A stretch of 28,072 bases of DNA, from contig DATLQK010000027.1 of the NCBI GenBank assembly GCA_035535195.1, positions 1 to 28,072 on the forward strand. The letters run 5' to 3'. Below, one piece after another: positions 1 to 6,679 of this stretch. Position 1 is the stretch's first letter, and the number at the start of each line of letters is the position of its first letter. The position numbers and the translations under genes were made by a program. This stretch comes from JACDAN01 sp035535195 (lineage in GTDB: Bacteria; Actinomycetota; Thermoleophilia; Gaiellales; Gaiellaceae). The notes below the pieces were generated by a model that saw nothing but the letters and a program-made list of their open reading frames with translations, made no database searches and was not told the origin of the DNA.

Positions 1-155
1 TCGACCGGCTCGTCCGGTCGCTGCAGGTGTCGGCTCTGCGGGAGTCCGACCCGGCGAGCGCGGAGCTCCTCGAGCGCCGGCATCTGACCCCCGGCTGGCA
101 GCCGGACTCAGACCCCGACTACCGCGAGCTGATCGAGCGCACCCTCTCCAAGTAA
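1..155 (+). CDS. C-terminal end of an unidentified protein (5' end outside window)
   Basis: An open frame enters from the left edge and ends at a TAA at 153-155. The last 50 residues are hydrophilic and charged, ending in TLSK, with a DPDYRELIER helix-like stretch and no motif I can assign. The frame has the codon bias of the neighbouring genes (G or C at most third positions), which supports it as real coding sequence. It is convergent with the thioesterase gene. Its stop codon lies inside the left arm of an inverted repeat. The function cannot be assigned from this fragment. Confidence 0.6.
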   Translation, partial: DRLVRSLQVSALRESDPASAELLERRHLTPGWQPDSDPDYRELIERTLSK

Positions 156-246
156 CAACTTGTCACTAGCGGGGAGCGGCCCGGCTCCCCGAGCGGGATT
201 GCCGCACTTCGGAGCGTTTCCAGCCCTTGTAACAAGTTGTTACTTG
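149..246. repeat. 98-bp unit bounded by perfect 15-bp inverted repeats with TetR-type palindromes
   Basis: CAAGTAACAACTTGT at 149-163 is repeated as its exact reverse complement at 232-246. Each arm also contains a dyad: GTAACAACTTGTCAC at 152-166 (one mismatch) and GTAACAAGTTGTTAC at 229-243 (perfect 7-1-7). Such 15-bp dyads resemble TetR-family operators. The unit sits between two convergent genes, where an operator is unexpected. Alternatives are a small MITE-like repeat or a bidirectional terminator. It is AT-rich compared with its surroundings. Confidence 0.6.
171..190. terminator. Possible bidirectional terminator hairpin
   Basis: GGGGAGC (171-177) pairs with GCTCCCC (184-190) around a 6-nt loop, in the gap between two convergent genes. 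No T tract follows, so intrinsic termination is uncertain. Confidence 0.35.
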
Positions 247-249
247 CCG

Positions 250-645
250 TCAGCGGCCCTCCGCCAGGGCTCCTCGGAGGGCCATGCAGGTGCTCGTGGC
301 GTGCGCGATCAGGCGGTCGTTCTCGTCCACGATCCGGCACTCGGTCAGGCCGATCGTCTTCCCCTTCGAGACCACCTTCCCGTACGCCAGCAGCGTCCCG
401 GTCCAGAACGGGCGCAGGTAGTTGATCTTCAGCTCGAGCGTCGTGAACGTCTCTCCGTCGTCAAGCGTCGTGAAGAAGGCCATGCCCATCGCGGCATCGG
501 CGAGGTCGCAGAGGATCCCGCCGTGGATCGTTCCCATCGGGTTCGAGTGACGCTCCTCAGCCTCGAGTCTGAAGACGGTCTCGCCCTGGCCGCCCTCCAC
601 GACCTCGATCCCGATCAGCTCCGCGACCGGTGGCGGGATTCTCAC
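250..645 (-). CDS. PaaI-type hotdog-fold thioesterase
   Basis: 131 residues, the usual length for single-domain hotdog thioesterases that hydrolyse acyl-CoA esters in the cytoplasm. The family signature is visible at residues 36-43 (PMGTIHGG, with the HGG turn). It is followed by the central helix with an acidic residue (LCDLADAAMG) that supplies the catalytic carboxylate in this family. The GTG start at 645 overlaps the TGA of the upstream alcohol dehydrogenase gene in a GTGA arrangement, so translation is probably coupled. It is the last gene of a three-gene leftward operon with an FMN oxidase and a zinc dehydrogenase. The acyl substrate cannot be read from sequence; an aryl- or short-chain-CoA is typical. 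Confidence 0.88.
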   Translation of the reverse strand: MRIPPPVAELIGIEVVEGGQGETVFRLEAEERHSNPMGTIHGGILCDLADAAMGMAFFTTLDDGETFTTLELKINYLRPFWTGTLLAYGKVVSKGKTIGLTECRIVDENDRLIAHATSTCMALRGALAEGR

Positions 646-1670
646 AGCATCACCACCGATCGGATCACGTCTCCCGCCTCCATGTCCTCGAACGCCTGGG
701 CCACGTCGTCCAACGCGATCCGCTTCGTAACCATTCCGGCCAGGTCGAGCCGCCCTTCGGAGGCGAACTGCGCCAGCCGGGGGAAATCCTCGTCCGGCAC
801 GTGGTCGCCGCCGTGCGAGACGACGATGCGCAGTCGTCGGTCGAACAGGAACTGCAAGGGAACCGTCGCCTCGACGCCGGGCTGAGGGAGCCCGATGTAC
901 ACGAGCGTTCCCGCATGGCCGAGCATCGCGAGCCCCTGGGCGACGGTCTCGGGCCGCCCGACCACGTCGAAGACGAAGTCGAGCCGCTCGCCGTCGCCTC
1001 GGTGCGTGGCGCCGAACCGCTCCGCCGACTCGAGCTTCCGCTCGTCGAGATCGAGCGCATAGATCTCGTCGGCGCCGGCGATCCGGGCGCCCTGGATCAC
1101 CGAGAGGCCGACTGCGCCGCAGCCGATCACGCCGACCCGTGCGCCCTCCCAGACCTGCGCCGTCTTCAGCACGGAACAGACGCCGGTCGCGACGGCGCAG
1201 CCGATCAGGCACGCCTGCTCCGGAGGCAAGTCGCCGCCGACCGGCACCGCCGCCGCGCCGTGGACGATCGTGCTCGTCGCGAATGTCCCCGTCTGGAGCG
1301 CGCCGAAGAGGTCACGGCCGTCCGGCGCATGCATCCTGCCGTGCGCTCCCGGAGGCGTCCTGCACAGGTGCCGGGCGCCGCGCCTGCACCACGCGCATCG
1401 GCCGCACGGCGACCGCCAGCCGATCACCACGCGATCCCCCGGCGCGACGTGCGTGACACCGTCGCCGACCGCCTCGACCACACCGGCTCCTTCGTGCCCG
1501 AGCAGCACCGGCAGGGGATGCCCGAAGCCGGTCCGGATGATGTGGAGGTCCGAGTGGCAGACCCCGCTCGCCTCGATGCGCACTCGGACCTCACCCGCGG
1601 CCGGCTCGTCGAGGCCGATCTCCTCGACCCCGAATCGCTCGAGCTCGCTCAGGACGATGCCGCGATCCAC
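642..1670 (-). CDS. Zinc-dependent medium-chain alcohol dehydrogenase (class III-like)
   Basis: 342-residue medium-chain dehydrogenase. The catalytic zinc ligand Cys lies in SGVCHSD and the His-Glu pair in LLGHEGAG. Four closely spaced cysteines (CGRCAWC...LC) form the structural zinc lobe. The Rossmann motif GCGAVGLS is followed by an acidic residue in ALDLDERK, which favours NAD+ over NADP+. The lobe layout resembles the AdhC/FrmA and NDMA-dependent actinobacterial branch. I chose the GTG at 1670 because it gives the standard N-terminus and overlaps the preceding oxidase gene by 22 nt. The downstream thioesterase overlaps by 4 nt. The operon suggests oxidation of a hydroxylated intermediate, but the substrate is unknown. 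Confidence 0.88.
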   Translation of the reverse strand: MDRGIVLSELERFGVEEIGLDEPAAGEVRVRIEASGVCHSDLHIIRTGFGHPLPVLLGHEGAGVVEAVGDGVTHVAPGDRVVIGWRSPCGRCAWCRRGARHLCRTPPGAHGRMHAPDGRDLFGALQTGTFATSTIVHGAAAVPVGGDLPPEQACLIGCAVATGVCSVLKTAQVWEGARVGVIGCGAVGLSVIQGARIAGADEIYALDLDERKLESAERFGATHRGDGERLDFVFDVVGRPETVAQGLAMLGHAGTLVYIGLPQPGVEATVPLQFLFDRRLRIVVSHGGDHVPDEDFPRLAQFASEGRLDLAGMVTKRIALDDVAQAFEDMEAGDVIRSVVML

Positions 1671-2803
1671 GTCCGGTCCAGATCCCCTGGTCGTCGCGCA
1701 CCAATCAACGCGAGCGTGAGGTCCGTGTCCGCCATCAGGTGCCGAATCACAGCCTCGACGCCCTCCTGGCCCCCGACCGCGAGCCCGTAGGCGTACGGCC
1801 GGCCGAGCAGCACCGCGTCCGCCCCGAGCGCGACCGCCTTCAGCACGTCCGAGCCGCCGCGGATCCCGCCGTCCATCAGCACCACGGCTTCGGGCCCCAG
1901 CTCGTCCCGCACTTCGACCAGCGCGTCGAGCGCCGCCACCGCGCCGTCCACCTGCCGGCCGCCGTGGTTGGAGACGATCACGCCGTCCGCGCCTGCCTCC
2001 CGCGCGAGCACTGCGTCGTCGCCGCGGAGGATCCCCTTCACGAGCAGCGGCAGCTCGGTTTGCCCGCGCAGCCACGACAGGCCGTCCCAGGTCAGCCCGA
2101 GGTTCGGGAAGGTCTGGAGCATCGCCACCGCCGCGCCGAGCGGGTCCTCCTCCGGCGGCTGAGCCAGCCGGCTTCGAAACACCGGATCGGAGAAGAACTG
2201 CGCGCACCCCTCGCCGCCGAGGAAGGGCAGGTACCCCTTGGCGAGATCTCGCGGCCGCCAGCCCAGGGTCATCGTGTCGAGCGTGACCACGAGCGCGCCG
2301 TAGCCACTCGCCTCCGCACGACGGACGAGGCTGATCGCCACCTCGCGGTCGTTCACCCAGTAGAGCTGGAACCACCGGGGTGCGTCGCCCATCGCCTCGG
2401 CGGCCTCCTCGATCGTGTGCGATGCCGCGCTCGAGAGGAGCATCGGCACGCCCGTTGCGGCCGCCGCCCGCGCAACCCCGACCTCTCCGTCCTCGTGGGC
2501 GATCGAGAGCACGCCGATCGGCGCCAGGAAGAACGGCGCCGGCGAGCGCGTCCCGAGCACCTCCACCGACAGGTCGCGCTCGGCCGTCCCCGCCAGCATC
2601 CGCGGGCGCAGCCGGCGCCGCTCGAACGCCTTGAGGTTCGCGCGCATGGTCGCCTCCGACCCGGCGCCGCCCGCGATGTAGTCGAACGGCCCGGGCTCGA
2701 GCTTCTCGGCCGCGCGAGCCTCCCATTCGGCGGCGGCGATCGGCCACGGCGACTCGCCCGCCACGTAGATCGCGTTCTGTACGTGCCCTCCTTCGGAGCC
2801 CAT
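1649..2803 (-). CDS. FMN-dependent alpha-hydroxy-acid oxidase (LldD / lactate monooxygenase-like)
   Basis: 384-residue TIM-barrel flavoprotein of the family that oxidises L-2-hydroxy acids such as lactate, glycolate or mandelate. The active-site signature SNHGGRQ, containing the catalytic His, is intact. It is followed by the FMN phosphate-binding segment (VLMDGGIRGGSDVLKA...GADAVLLGRPYAYG). An N-terminal FDYIAGGAGSE segment is also typical. I chose the ATG at 2803 because GGGAGGA lies about 10 nt upstream. An ATG at 2830 in the same frame would overlap the divergent SDR gene. It is the first gene of the leftward operon with the alcohol dehydrogenase and thioesterase. Substrate specificity cannot be settled by eye. 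Confidence 0.88.
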   Translation of the reverse strand: MGSEGGHVQNAIYVAGESPWPIAAAEWEARAAEKLEPGPFDYIAGGAGSEATMRANLKAFERRRLRPRMLAGTAERDLSVEVLGTRSPAPFFLAPIGVLSIAHEDGEVGVARAAAATGVPMLLSSAASHTIEEAAEAMGDAPRWFQLYWVNDREVAISLVRRAEASGYGALVVTLDTMTLGWRPRDLAKGYLPFLGGEGCAQFFSDPVFRSRLAQPPEEDPLGAAVAMLQTFPNLGLTWDGLSWLRGQTELPLLVKGILRGDDAVLAREAGADGVIVSNHGGRQVDGAVAALDALVEVRDELGPEAVVLMDGGIRGGSDVLKAVALGADAVLLGRPYAYGLAVGGQEGVEAVIRHLMADTDLTLALIGARRPGDLDRTWIAASS

Positions 2804-2808
2804 CGACG

Positions 2809-2814
2809 TACGAT
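2809..2814 (+). promoter_or_regulatory. Candidate -10 element for a leaderless SDR transcript
   Basis: TACGAT (2809-2814) lies exactly 6 nt before the ATG at 2821, the geometry of actinobacterial leaderless promoters (TANNNT-N6-ATG). The SDR gene has no Shine-Dalgarno sequence of its own; the GGGAGGA here reads on the other strand. The same TACGAT-N6-ATG arrangement recurs before the CHAD gene at 6680. Confidence 0.5.
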
Positions 2815-2820
2815 CCTCCC

Positions 2821-3759
2821 ATGCCGTCACTGGACGGGAAGGTCGCCATCGTCACCGGTGCCGGCCGGGGGATCGGGCGCGAGCACGCGCTGGCCCTCGG
2901 AGAGGCCGGAGCCAGAGTCGTCGTCAACGACCTCGGCGGCTCGCTGTCCGGCGAGGGCACCGACTCGAGCCCTGCCCAGACGGTCGTGAACGAGATCGTC
3001 GCGGCCGGCGGCGAGGCGGTTGCGAGCTACGACGACGTCTCCGACTTCGCCGCTGCCGAGCACATGATCGGCCGGGCCGTCGACCGTTACGGCCGCCTGG
3101 ACATCCTCGTCAACAACGCCGGGATCCTCCGCGACCGGATGCTCGTGAACATGACCGAGGACGAGTGGGACGCGGTGATCGCCGTCCACCTCAAGGGCCA
3201 CTTCGGGCCGACCCGCCACGCCGCCGCATACTGGCGTGAGCGGTCGAAGGCGGGTGAGGAGGTGCGGGGACGCGTGATCAACACCTCCAGCCCCTCGGGC
3301 GTCTTCGGGAACATCGGGCAGGCGAACTACGGTGCCGCCAAGGCCGCGATCGCCGGTCTCACGCTGATCGCCGCGCAGGAGCTGCAGCGCTACGGCGTCA
3401 CCGTCAACTGCATCGCGCCGAACGCGCGCACGCGCATGACCGAGGAGACCTTCGGCGACCTGCCGCCGCCGAAGGAGGGGCAGTTCGACCCGCTCGACCC
3501 AGGCAACATGTCGCCGCTGGTCGTCGCGCTCAGCGCCGACGACGCACAGGACATCACCGGCCAGTGCTTCTTCGTCTGGGGCGGCTCCGTCAACGTGCTC
3601 CGCCCGTGGGACGCCGGCGAGCTCCTGGCGGCCGACGAGAAGTGGGACGCGGACGAGCTCCTCGCCCAGCTGAAGGACCGCTTCCCCGATGGCGCCGCGC
3701 CGGCGGGGATGGTCGCGATGATGGGCAAGGCCGGCGGCCAGTCGATTCGCGTTGGCTGA
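2821..3759 (+). CDS. SDR-family (3R)-hydroxyacyl-CoA dehydrogenase-like protein
   Basis: 312-residue short-chain dehydrogenase resembling the dehydrogenase domain of the peroxisomal multifunctional enzyme type 2 (HSD17B4-like). It has the cofactor motif TGAGRGIG (12-19), then VVNDLGG with an Asp that favours NAD+. The NNAG motif is at 98-101, the catalytic serine region TSSPSG at 155-160, and the YxxxK pair at Tyr170/Lys174. The C-terminal extension beyond about residue 250 is longer than in classical SDRs and is typical of this branch. It heads a rightward operon with an acyl-CoA ligase and a MaoC hydratase. Together these could activate an acid, hydrate its enoyl-CoA and oxidise the 3-hydroxyacyl-CoA. 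Confidence 0.88.
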   Translation: MPSLDGKVAIVTGAGRGIGREHALALGEAGARVVVNDLGGSLSGEGTDSSPAQTVVNEIVAAGGEAVASYDDVSDFAAAEHMIGRAVDRYGRLDILVNNAGILRDRMLVNMTEDEWDAVIAVHLKGHFGPTRHAAAYWRERSKAGEEVRGRVINTSSPSGVFGNIGQANYGAAKAAIAGLTLIAAQELQRYGVTVNCIAPNARTRMTEETFGDLPPPKEGQFDPLDPGNMSPLVVALSADDAQDITGQCFFVWGGSVNVLRPWDAGELLAADEKWDADELLAQLKDRFPDGAAPAGMVAMMGKAGGQSIRVG

Positions 3760-5206
3760 GCGCAACCTCGCCCGCGCCGCAGAGGAGACCTTCGCTCGCC
3801 TCGGCGACTACGAGTCGCTCTGGTTCGACGGGCAGTGGATCCGTTCCGGCCAGCTGCACGACCGGGCGGCGCGCCTCGCCGGTTGGCTCAAGGAACAAGG
3901 GCTCGAGCCGGGCGACCGCGTCGTCGTCCTGATGGCGAACTGTCCCGAGGTCCCGATCGCCTACAACGCGATCTGGCGCACGGGCGCGGTCGTCACCCCC
4001 GCGATCTTCCTGCTCCCACCGGCCGAGCTCGAGCACATTCTCGGCGACTCGGGCGCGACTCTCGTCCTCGCCACGCCTGAGCTGGCCGGCAACGTCCCCG
4101 AGGGGACGCGTGTCATCACCACCGACGACTTCGGCGAAGCCGACCCGGCCGAGATCGCGCCGCGCGCACCCGAGGACCCCGCTGCCCTGCTCTACACCGG
4201 CGGCACGACCGGCCGCGCCAAGGGCGTCCTGCTTTCGCATGAGAACCTGTGGTTCGCCGGCAAGTCGGGCCACGACGCCGGCCACCTGCCGGAGATCACG
4301 CGCGGGCTGCTCGCGCTCCCGCTTTCGCACGCCTACGGCCTGCTCGTCACGGTCGTCGGTCTTCACGCCGAGGAGCAGGGACAGACGGTGCTGATGCGCT
4401 GGTTCGACCCGACGCTCTGGCTGGAGCTGGCGCAGGAGCACCGGACGCAGATCACCGCCGTCGTCCCTTCGATGCTCCAGCTGCTCCTCGCCCAGCCGCT
4501 CGAGGACTACGACCTGTCCGAGCTGCGTTACGTCGTCTCGGGCGGCGCCCCGCTGCCGACCGAGGTCGCCGAGGAGCTGCTCCGGCGCCTGCCGCAGGTC
4601 GAGATCCGCGAGGGCTACGGGTTGACGGAGTCCTCCGCGCTCGTCACCTCGACGCCGCCCGGCGGGTCCCGCCTCGGCTCGGTCGGCCAGGCCGCGCCAG
4701 GGGTCGAGGTCCGGATCGACGGTGACGACGAGGTCGGCGAGATCTGCGTCCGCTCGCCGAGCGTGATGCTCGGCTACTGGGGTCAGCCGGAGGCGACGGC
4801 AGAGGCGATCGAGGACGGATGGCTCCGCACCGGCGATCTCGGTTACCTGGACGAGGAGGGCTACCTCTACGTCGTCGACCGTAAGAAGGACCTGATCATC
4901 CGCGGCGGTTTCAACGTCTTCCCGCGGGACGTCGAGGAGGCGATGCTCGAGCATCCGGCGGTGGTCGGCGCCGGCGTGGTCGGGCGGCCCGACGCGGCCT
5001 ACGGGGAAGAGGTCGTCGCGTTCGTCGAGCTGGCGTCGGGCGCCGACGCCACCGCCAGCGACCTCGTCACCTACGCAAAGGAGCGGATCGGCGGCTACAA
5101 GTACCCGCGCGAGGTGCACCTGGTCGGCTCCCTGCCGCTTACGCCAGTCGGCAAGGTCGACCGGAAGGCGCTCCGCGCCAAACTGCTCGAGGAGGCACCT
5201 ACATGA
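3752..5206 (+). CDS. Acyl-CoA synthetase (AMP-binding family)
   Basis: 484-residue ANL-superfamily ligase that makes an acyl-adenylate and then an acyl-CoA. The phosphate-binding loop YTGGTTGRAKG is near residues 148-158. The adenine-binding YGLTESS and the hinge-region motif GWLRTGDLGYLDEEGYLYV are present, as is RKKDLIIRGGFNVFPRDVEE. The catalytic lysine of the C-terminal lid is in PVGKVDRK, near residue 468. It is slightly shorter than typical long-chain ligases (500-550 residues) because the N-terminus is compact. The TTG start at 3752 overlaps the SDR stop by 8 nt. The 3' end overlaps the MaoC start in an ATGA. Chain length and substrate are not predictable here. Confidence 0.9.
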   Translation: MAERNLARAAEETFARLGDYESLWFDGQWIRSGQLHDRAARLAGWLKEQGLEPGDRVVVLMANCPEVPIAYNAIWRTGAVVTPAIFLLPPAELEHILGDSGATLVLATPELAGNVPEGTRVITTDDFGEADPAEIAPRAPEDPAALLYTGGTTGRAKGVLLSHENLWFAGKSGHDAGHLPEITRGLLALPLSHAYGLLVTVVGLHAEEQGQTVLMRWFDPTLWLELAQEHRTQITAVVPSMLQLLLAQPLEDYDLSELRYVVSGGAPLPTEVAEELLRRLPQVEIREGYGLTESSALVTSTPPGGSRLGSVGQAAPGVEVRIDGDDEVGEICVRSPSVMLGYWGQPEATAEAIEDGWLRTGDLGYLDEEGYLYVVDRKKDLIIRGGFNVFPRDVEEAMLEHPAVVGAGVVGRPDAAYGEEVVAFVELASGADATASDLVTYAKERIGGYKYPREVHLVGSLPLTPVGKVDRKALRAKLLEEAPT

Positions 5207-5652
5207 CGACGACGCTGACCAAGTCCGAGCTCGAGTCCGCGGAGGAGCGCGACCTCGGCACGAGCGACTGGGAGACGATCAACCAGGAGCAAATCAACCA
5301 GTTCGCCGGGGCGACTCACGATCACCAGTGGATCCACGTCGACCCGGACATGGCCGCGCAGGGCCCGTTCGGGACGACCGTGGCGCACGGCTATCTCAGC
5401 CTCTCGCTGCTGCCGTACTTCCTCTCCCAGGTACTGAACGTCGCCGACGCGAAGATGGGGATCAACTACGGGATCGAGAAGGTTCGCTTCACCGCGCCGG
5501 TTCCTGTCGGCTCACGGGTCCGGCTGAAGGCCGCGCTCAGATCGAGCGAGAAGCGGGGCGAAGGCGTTCTCTACCGGATCGCCACCGAGATCGAGATCGA
5601 GGGCTCGGACAAGCCGGCGATGGTCGGCGAGGTGCTCTACCTCGTCTTCTAG
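5203..5652 (+). CDS. MaoC-like (R)-specific enoyl-CoA hydratase
   Basis: 149-residue single-hotdog MaoC protein. The catalytic Asp40 and His45 form the DxxxxH motif in ATHDHQWIHVD. The following TVAHGYLSLSLLPY helix is the family hallmark. The start is well supported: a GAGGAGG Shine-Dalgarno lies just upstream, and ATGA overlaps the ligase stop. It fits as the hydratase step between the ligase and the SDR in the same operon. The last codons converge on uppP: the two stop codons overlap in the palindrome CTAG at 5649-5652. Confidence 0.9.
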   Translation: MTTTLTKSELESAEERDLGTSDWETINQEQINQFAGATHDHQWIHVDPDMAAQGPFGTTVAHGYLSLSLLPYFLSQVLNVADAKMGINYGIEKVRFTAPVPVGSRVRLKAALRSSEKRGEGVLYRIATEIEIEGSDKPAMVGEVLYLVF

Positions 5653-6590
5653 AACGTCGCCGCGCGCCAGCCGGTGGCGATGATCAGGAGCACGATCGCA
5701 GCGACGATCAGCCGGTAGACCACGAACGGCGTATAGGTGTGGCGCCGGACGAAGCCGAGCAGGAAGTCGATCGCGACGAGTCCGCTGGCCAGGGCAGCGA
5801 GGACGCCGACCAAGAACGGGCCCTGCCAGCCGGACGGGAGGTCGCCGAGGAGGACGTCCGTCGTCCCCTTGAACACGACCGCTCCGAGCGTGATCGGGAC
5901 GAGGAGCAGGAACGACACCCGCGCGGCGGCGTCGCGGTCGAGGCCGAGGAAGCGGCCGGCCGAGATCGTGATCCCCGAGCGGGAGACGCCGGGCGCCAGC
6001 GCCAGCGCCTGCGCGGAGCCGATCAGGACCGCCTCCCGCGTCGAGAGGTCGTCCATGCGGCGCGTCGTCGGCCGCTGGTCGGCGACCCAGAGGACGAGCG
6101 CGAACACCGCGAGCAAGATCGCGATCTGCCACGGCTCGCCAAGGTGGTCGGCAATGAAGCTCTCCCCGGCGCCGCCGATGATCACGGCCGGGATCGTCGC
6201 GACGAACAGGAACCACGCGATGCGCTCGTCGGCGCTCTGGACTGACCGGCGCGCCACCGACCGGACCCAGGCGGCGACGTAGACGACCAGGTCGCGCCAG
6301 AAGTAGCCGGCGACTGCGATCAGCGTGCCGAGATGGAGCGCGACGTCGAACGTCTGGTTGAACTCGTCGTGCTGCTCGAGGTATGTCCAGTCGAGGAGCC
6401 AGGGGACGAGGATCAGGTGGCCCGAGGATGAGACCGGCAAGAGCTCCGTGGCCCCTTGCACGAGCCCGAGCACGAGCGCCTGCCAGTCCGACAGCGCGCC
6501 CGCGGTCTCACCGGCGCCGAGCAGGGCGAGCAGGAGCGCGAGCCCGAGAGCCACGCCGGCCACCGTGTAGATGCCGACTCGGCCGCGCAT
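5649..6590 (-). CDS. uppP: Undecaprenyl-diphosphatase (BacA/UppP family)
   Basis: 313-residue multi-pass membrane protein that recycles undecaprenyl diphosphate to the monophosphate lipid carrier for peptidoglycan and polymer synthesis, releasing phosphate. The two BacA signatures are intact. The first is LVQGATELLPVSSSGH (about residues 43-58), with the catalytic Glu, Ser and His. The second is PGVSRSGITISAGRFLGL in the second half. The ATG at 6590 is chosen because it immediately precedes the first hydrophobic helix; the open frame extends much further upstream but is not protein-like. A two-unit PHO box lies 20 bp upstream, so expression is probably raised under phosphate limitation, which matches its place at the edge of a phosphate island. 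Confidence 0.93.
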   Translation of the reverse strand: MRGRVGIYTVAGVALGLALLLALLGAGETAGALSDWQALVLGLVQGATELLPVSSSGHLILVPWLLDWTYLEQHDEFNQTFDVALHLGTLIAVAGYFWRDLVVYVAAWVRSVARRSVQSADERIAWFLFVATIPAVIIGGAGESFIADHLGEPWQIAILLAVFALVLWVADQRPTTRRMDDLSTREAVLIGSAQALALAPGVSRSGITISAGRFLGLDRDAAARVSFLLLVPITLGAVVFKGTTDVLLGDLPSGWQGPFLVGVLAALASGLVAIDFLLGFVRRHTYTPFVVYRLIVAAIVLLIIATGWRAATF

Positions 6591-6610
6591 CGGGGCGGGT
6601 CCTATCACCC

Positions 6611-6632
6611 GGGAGGTGAACGCCGGGTGAAA
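6611..6632 (-). promoter_or_regulatory. Two-unit PHO box upstream of uppP
   Basis: On the minus strand TTTCACCCGGC (6632-6622) is followed directly by GTTCACCTCCC (6621-6611). The two 11-nt direct repeats match the actinobacterial PhoP/PHO-box unit, with TTCAC in register. The site is 20 bp before the uppP start and has the same orientation to its gene as the boxes before regulator 1 and pstS. Confidence 0.65.
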
Positions 6633-6646
6633 GCCCGCCCAGAAGA

Positions 6647-6666
6647 TTGTCCACAGCTGTGGACAA
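6647..6666. promoter_or_regulatory. Perfect 20-bp palindrome made of two inverted DnaA-box-like 9-mers
   Basis: TTGTCCACAGCTGTGGACAA is identical to its reverse complement. Each half is TTGTCCACA, the preferred DnaA-box 9-mer reported for streptomycetes. It ends one base before the putative -10 of the CHAD gene and covers its -35 region. It could be a DnaA site or a repressor operator. Confidence 0.6.
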
Positions 6667-6667
6667 C

Positions 6668-6673
6668 TACGAT
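6668..6673 (+). promoter_or_regulatory. Candidate -10 element for a leaderless CHAD transcript
   Basis: TACGAT lies 6 nt before the ATG at 6680, identical in sequence and spacing to the element before the SDR gene at 2821. No Shine-Dalgarno is visible upstream of the ATG. Confidence 0.5.
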
Positions 6674-6679
6674 GGGTCA

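Noticed and set aside
642..2960. A single 772-residue oxidase-dehydrogenase fusion protein
   Set aside because: The upstream part of this frame is a shadow of the FMN oxidase gene, which lies in another frame and is intact. The dehydrogenase begins at the GTG at 1670.
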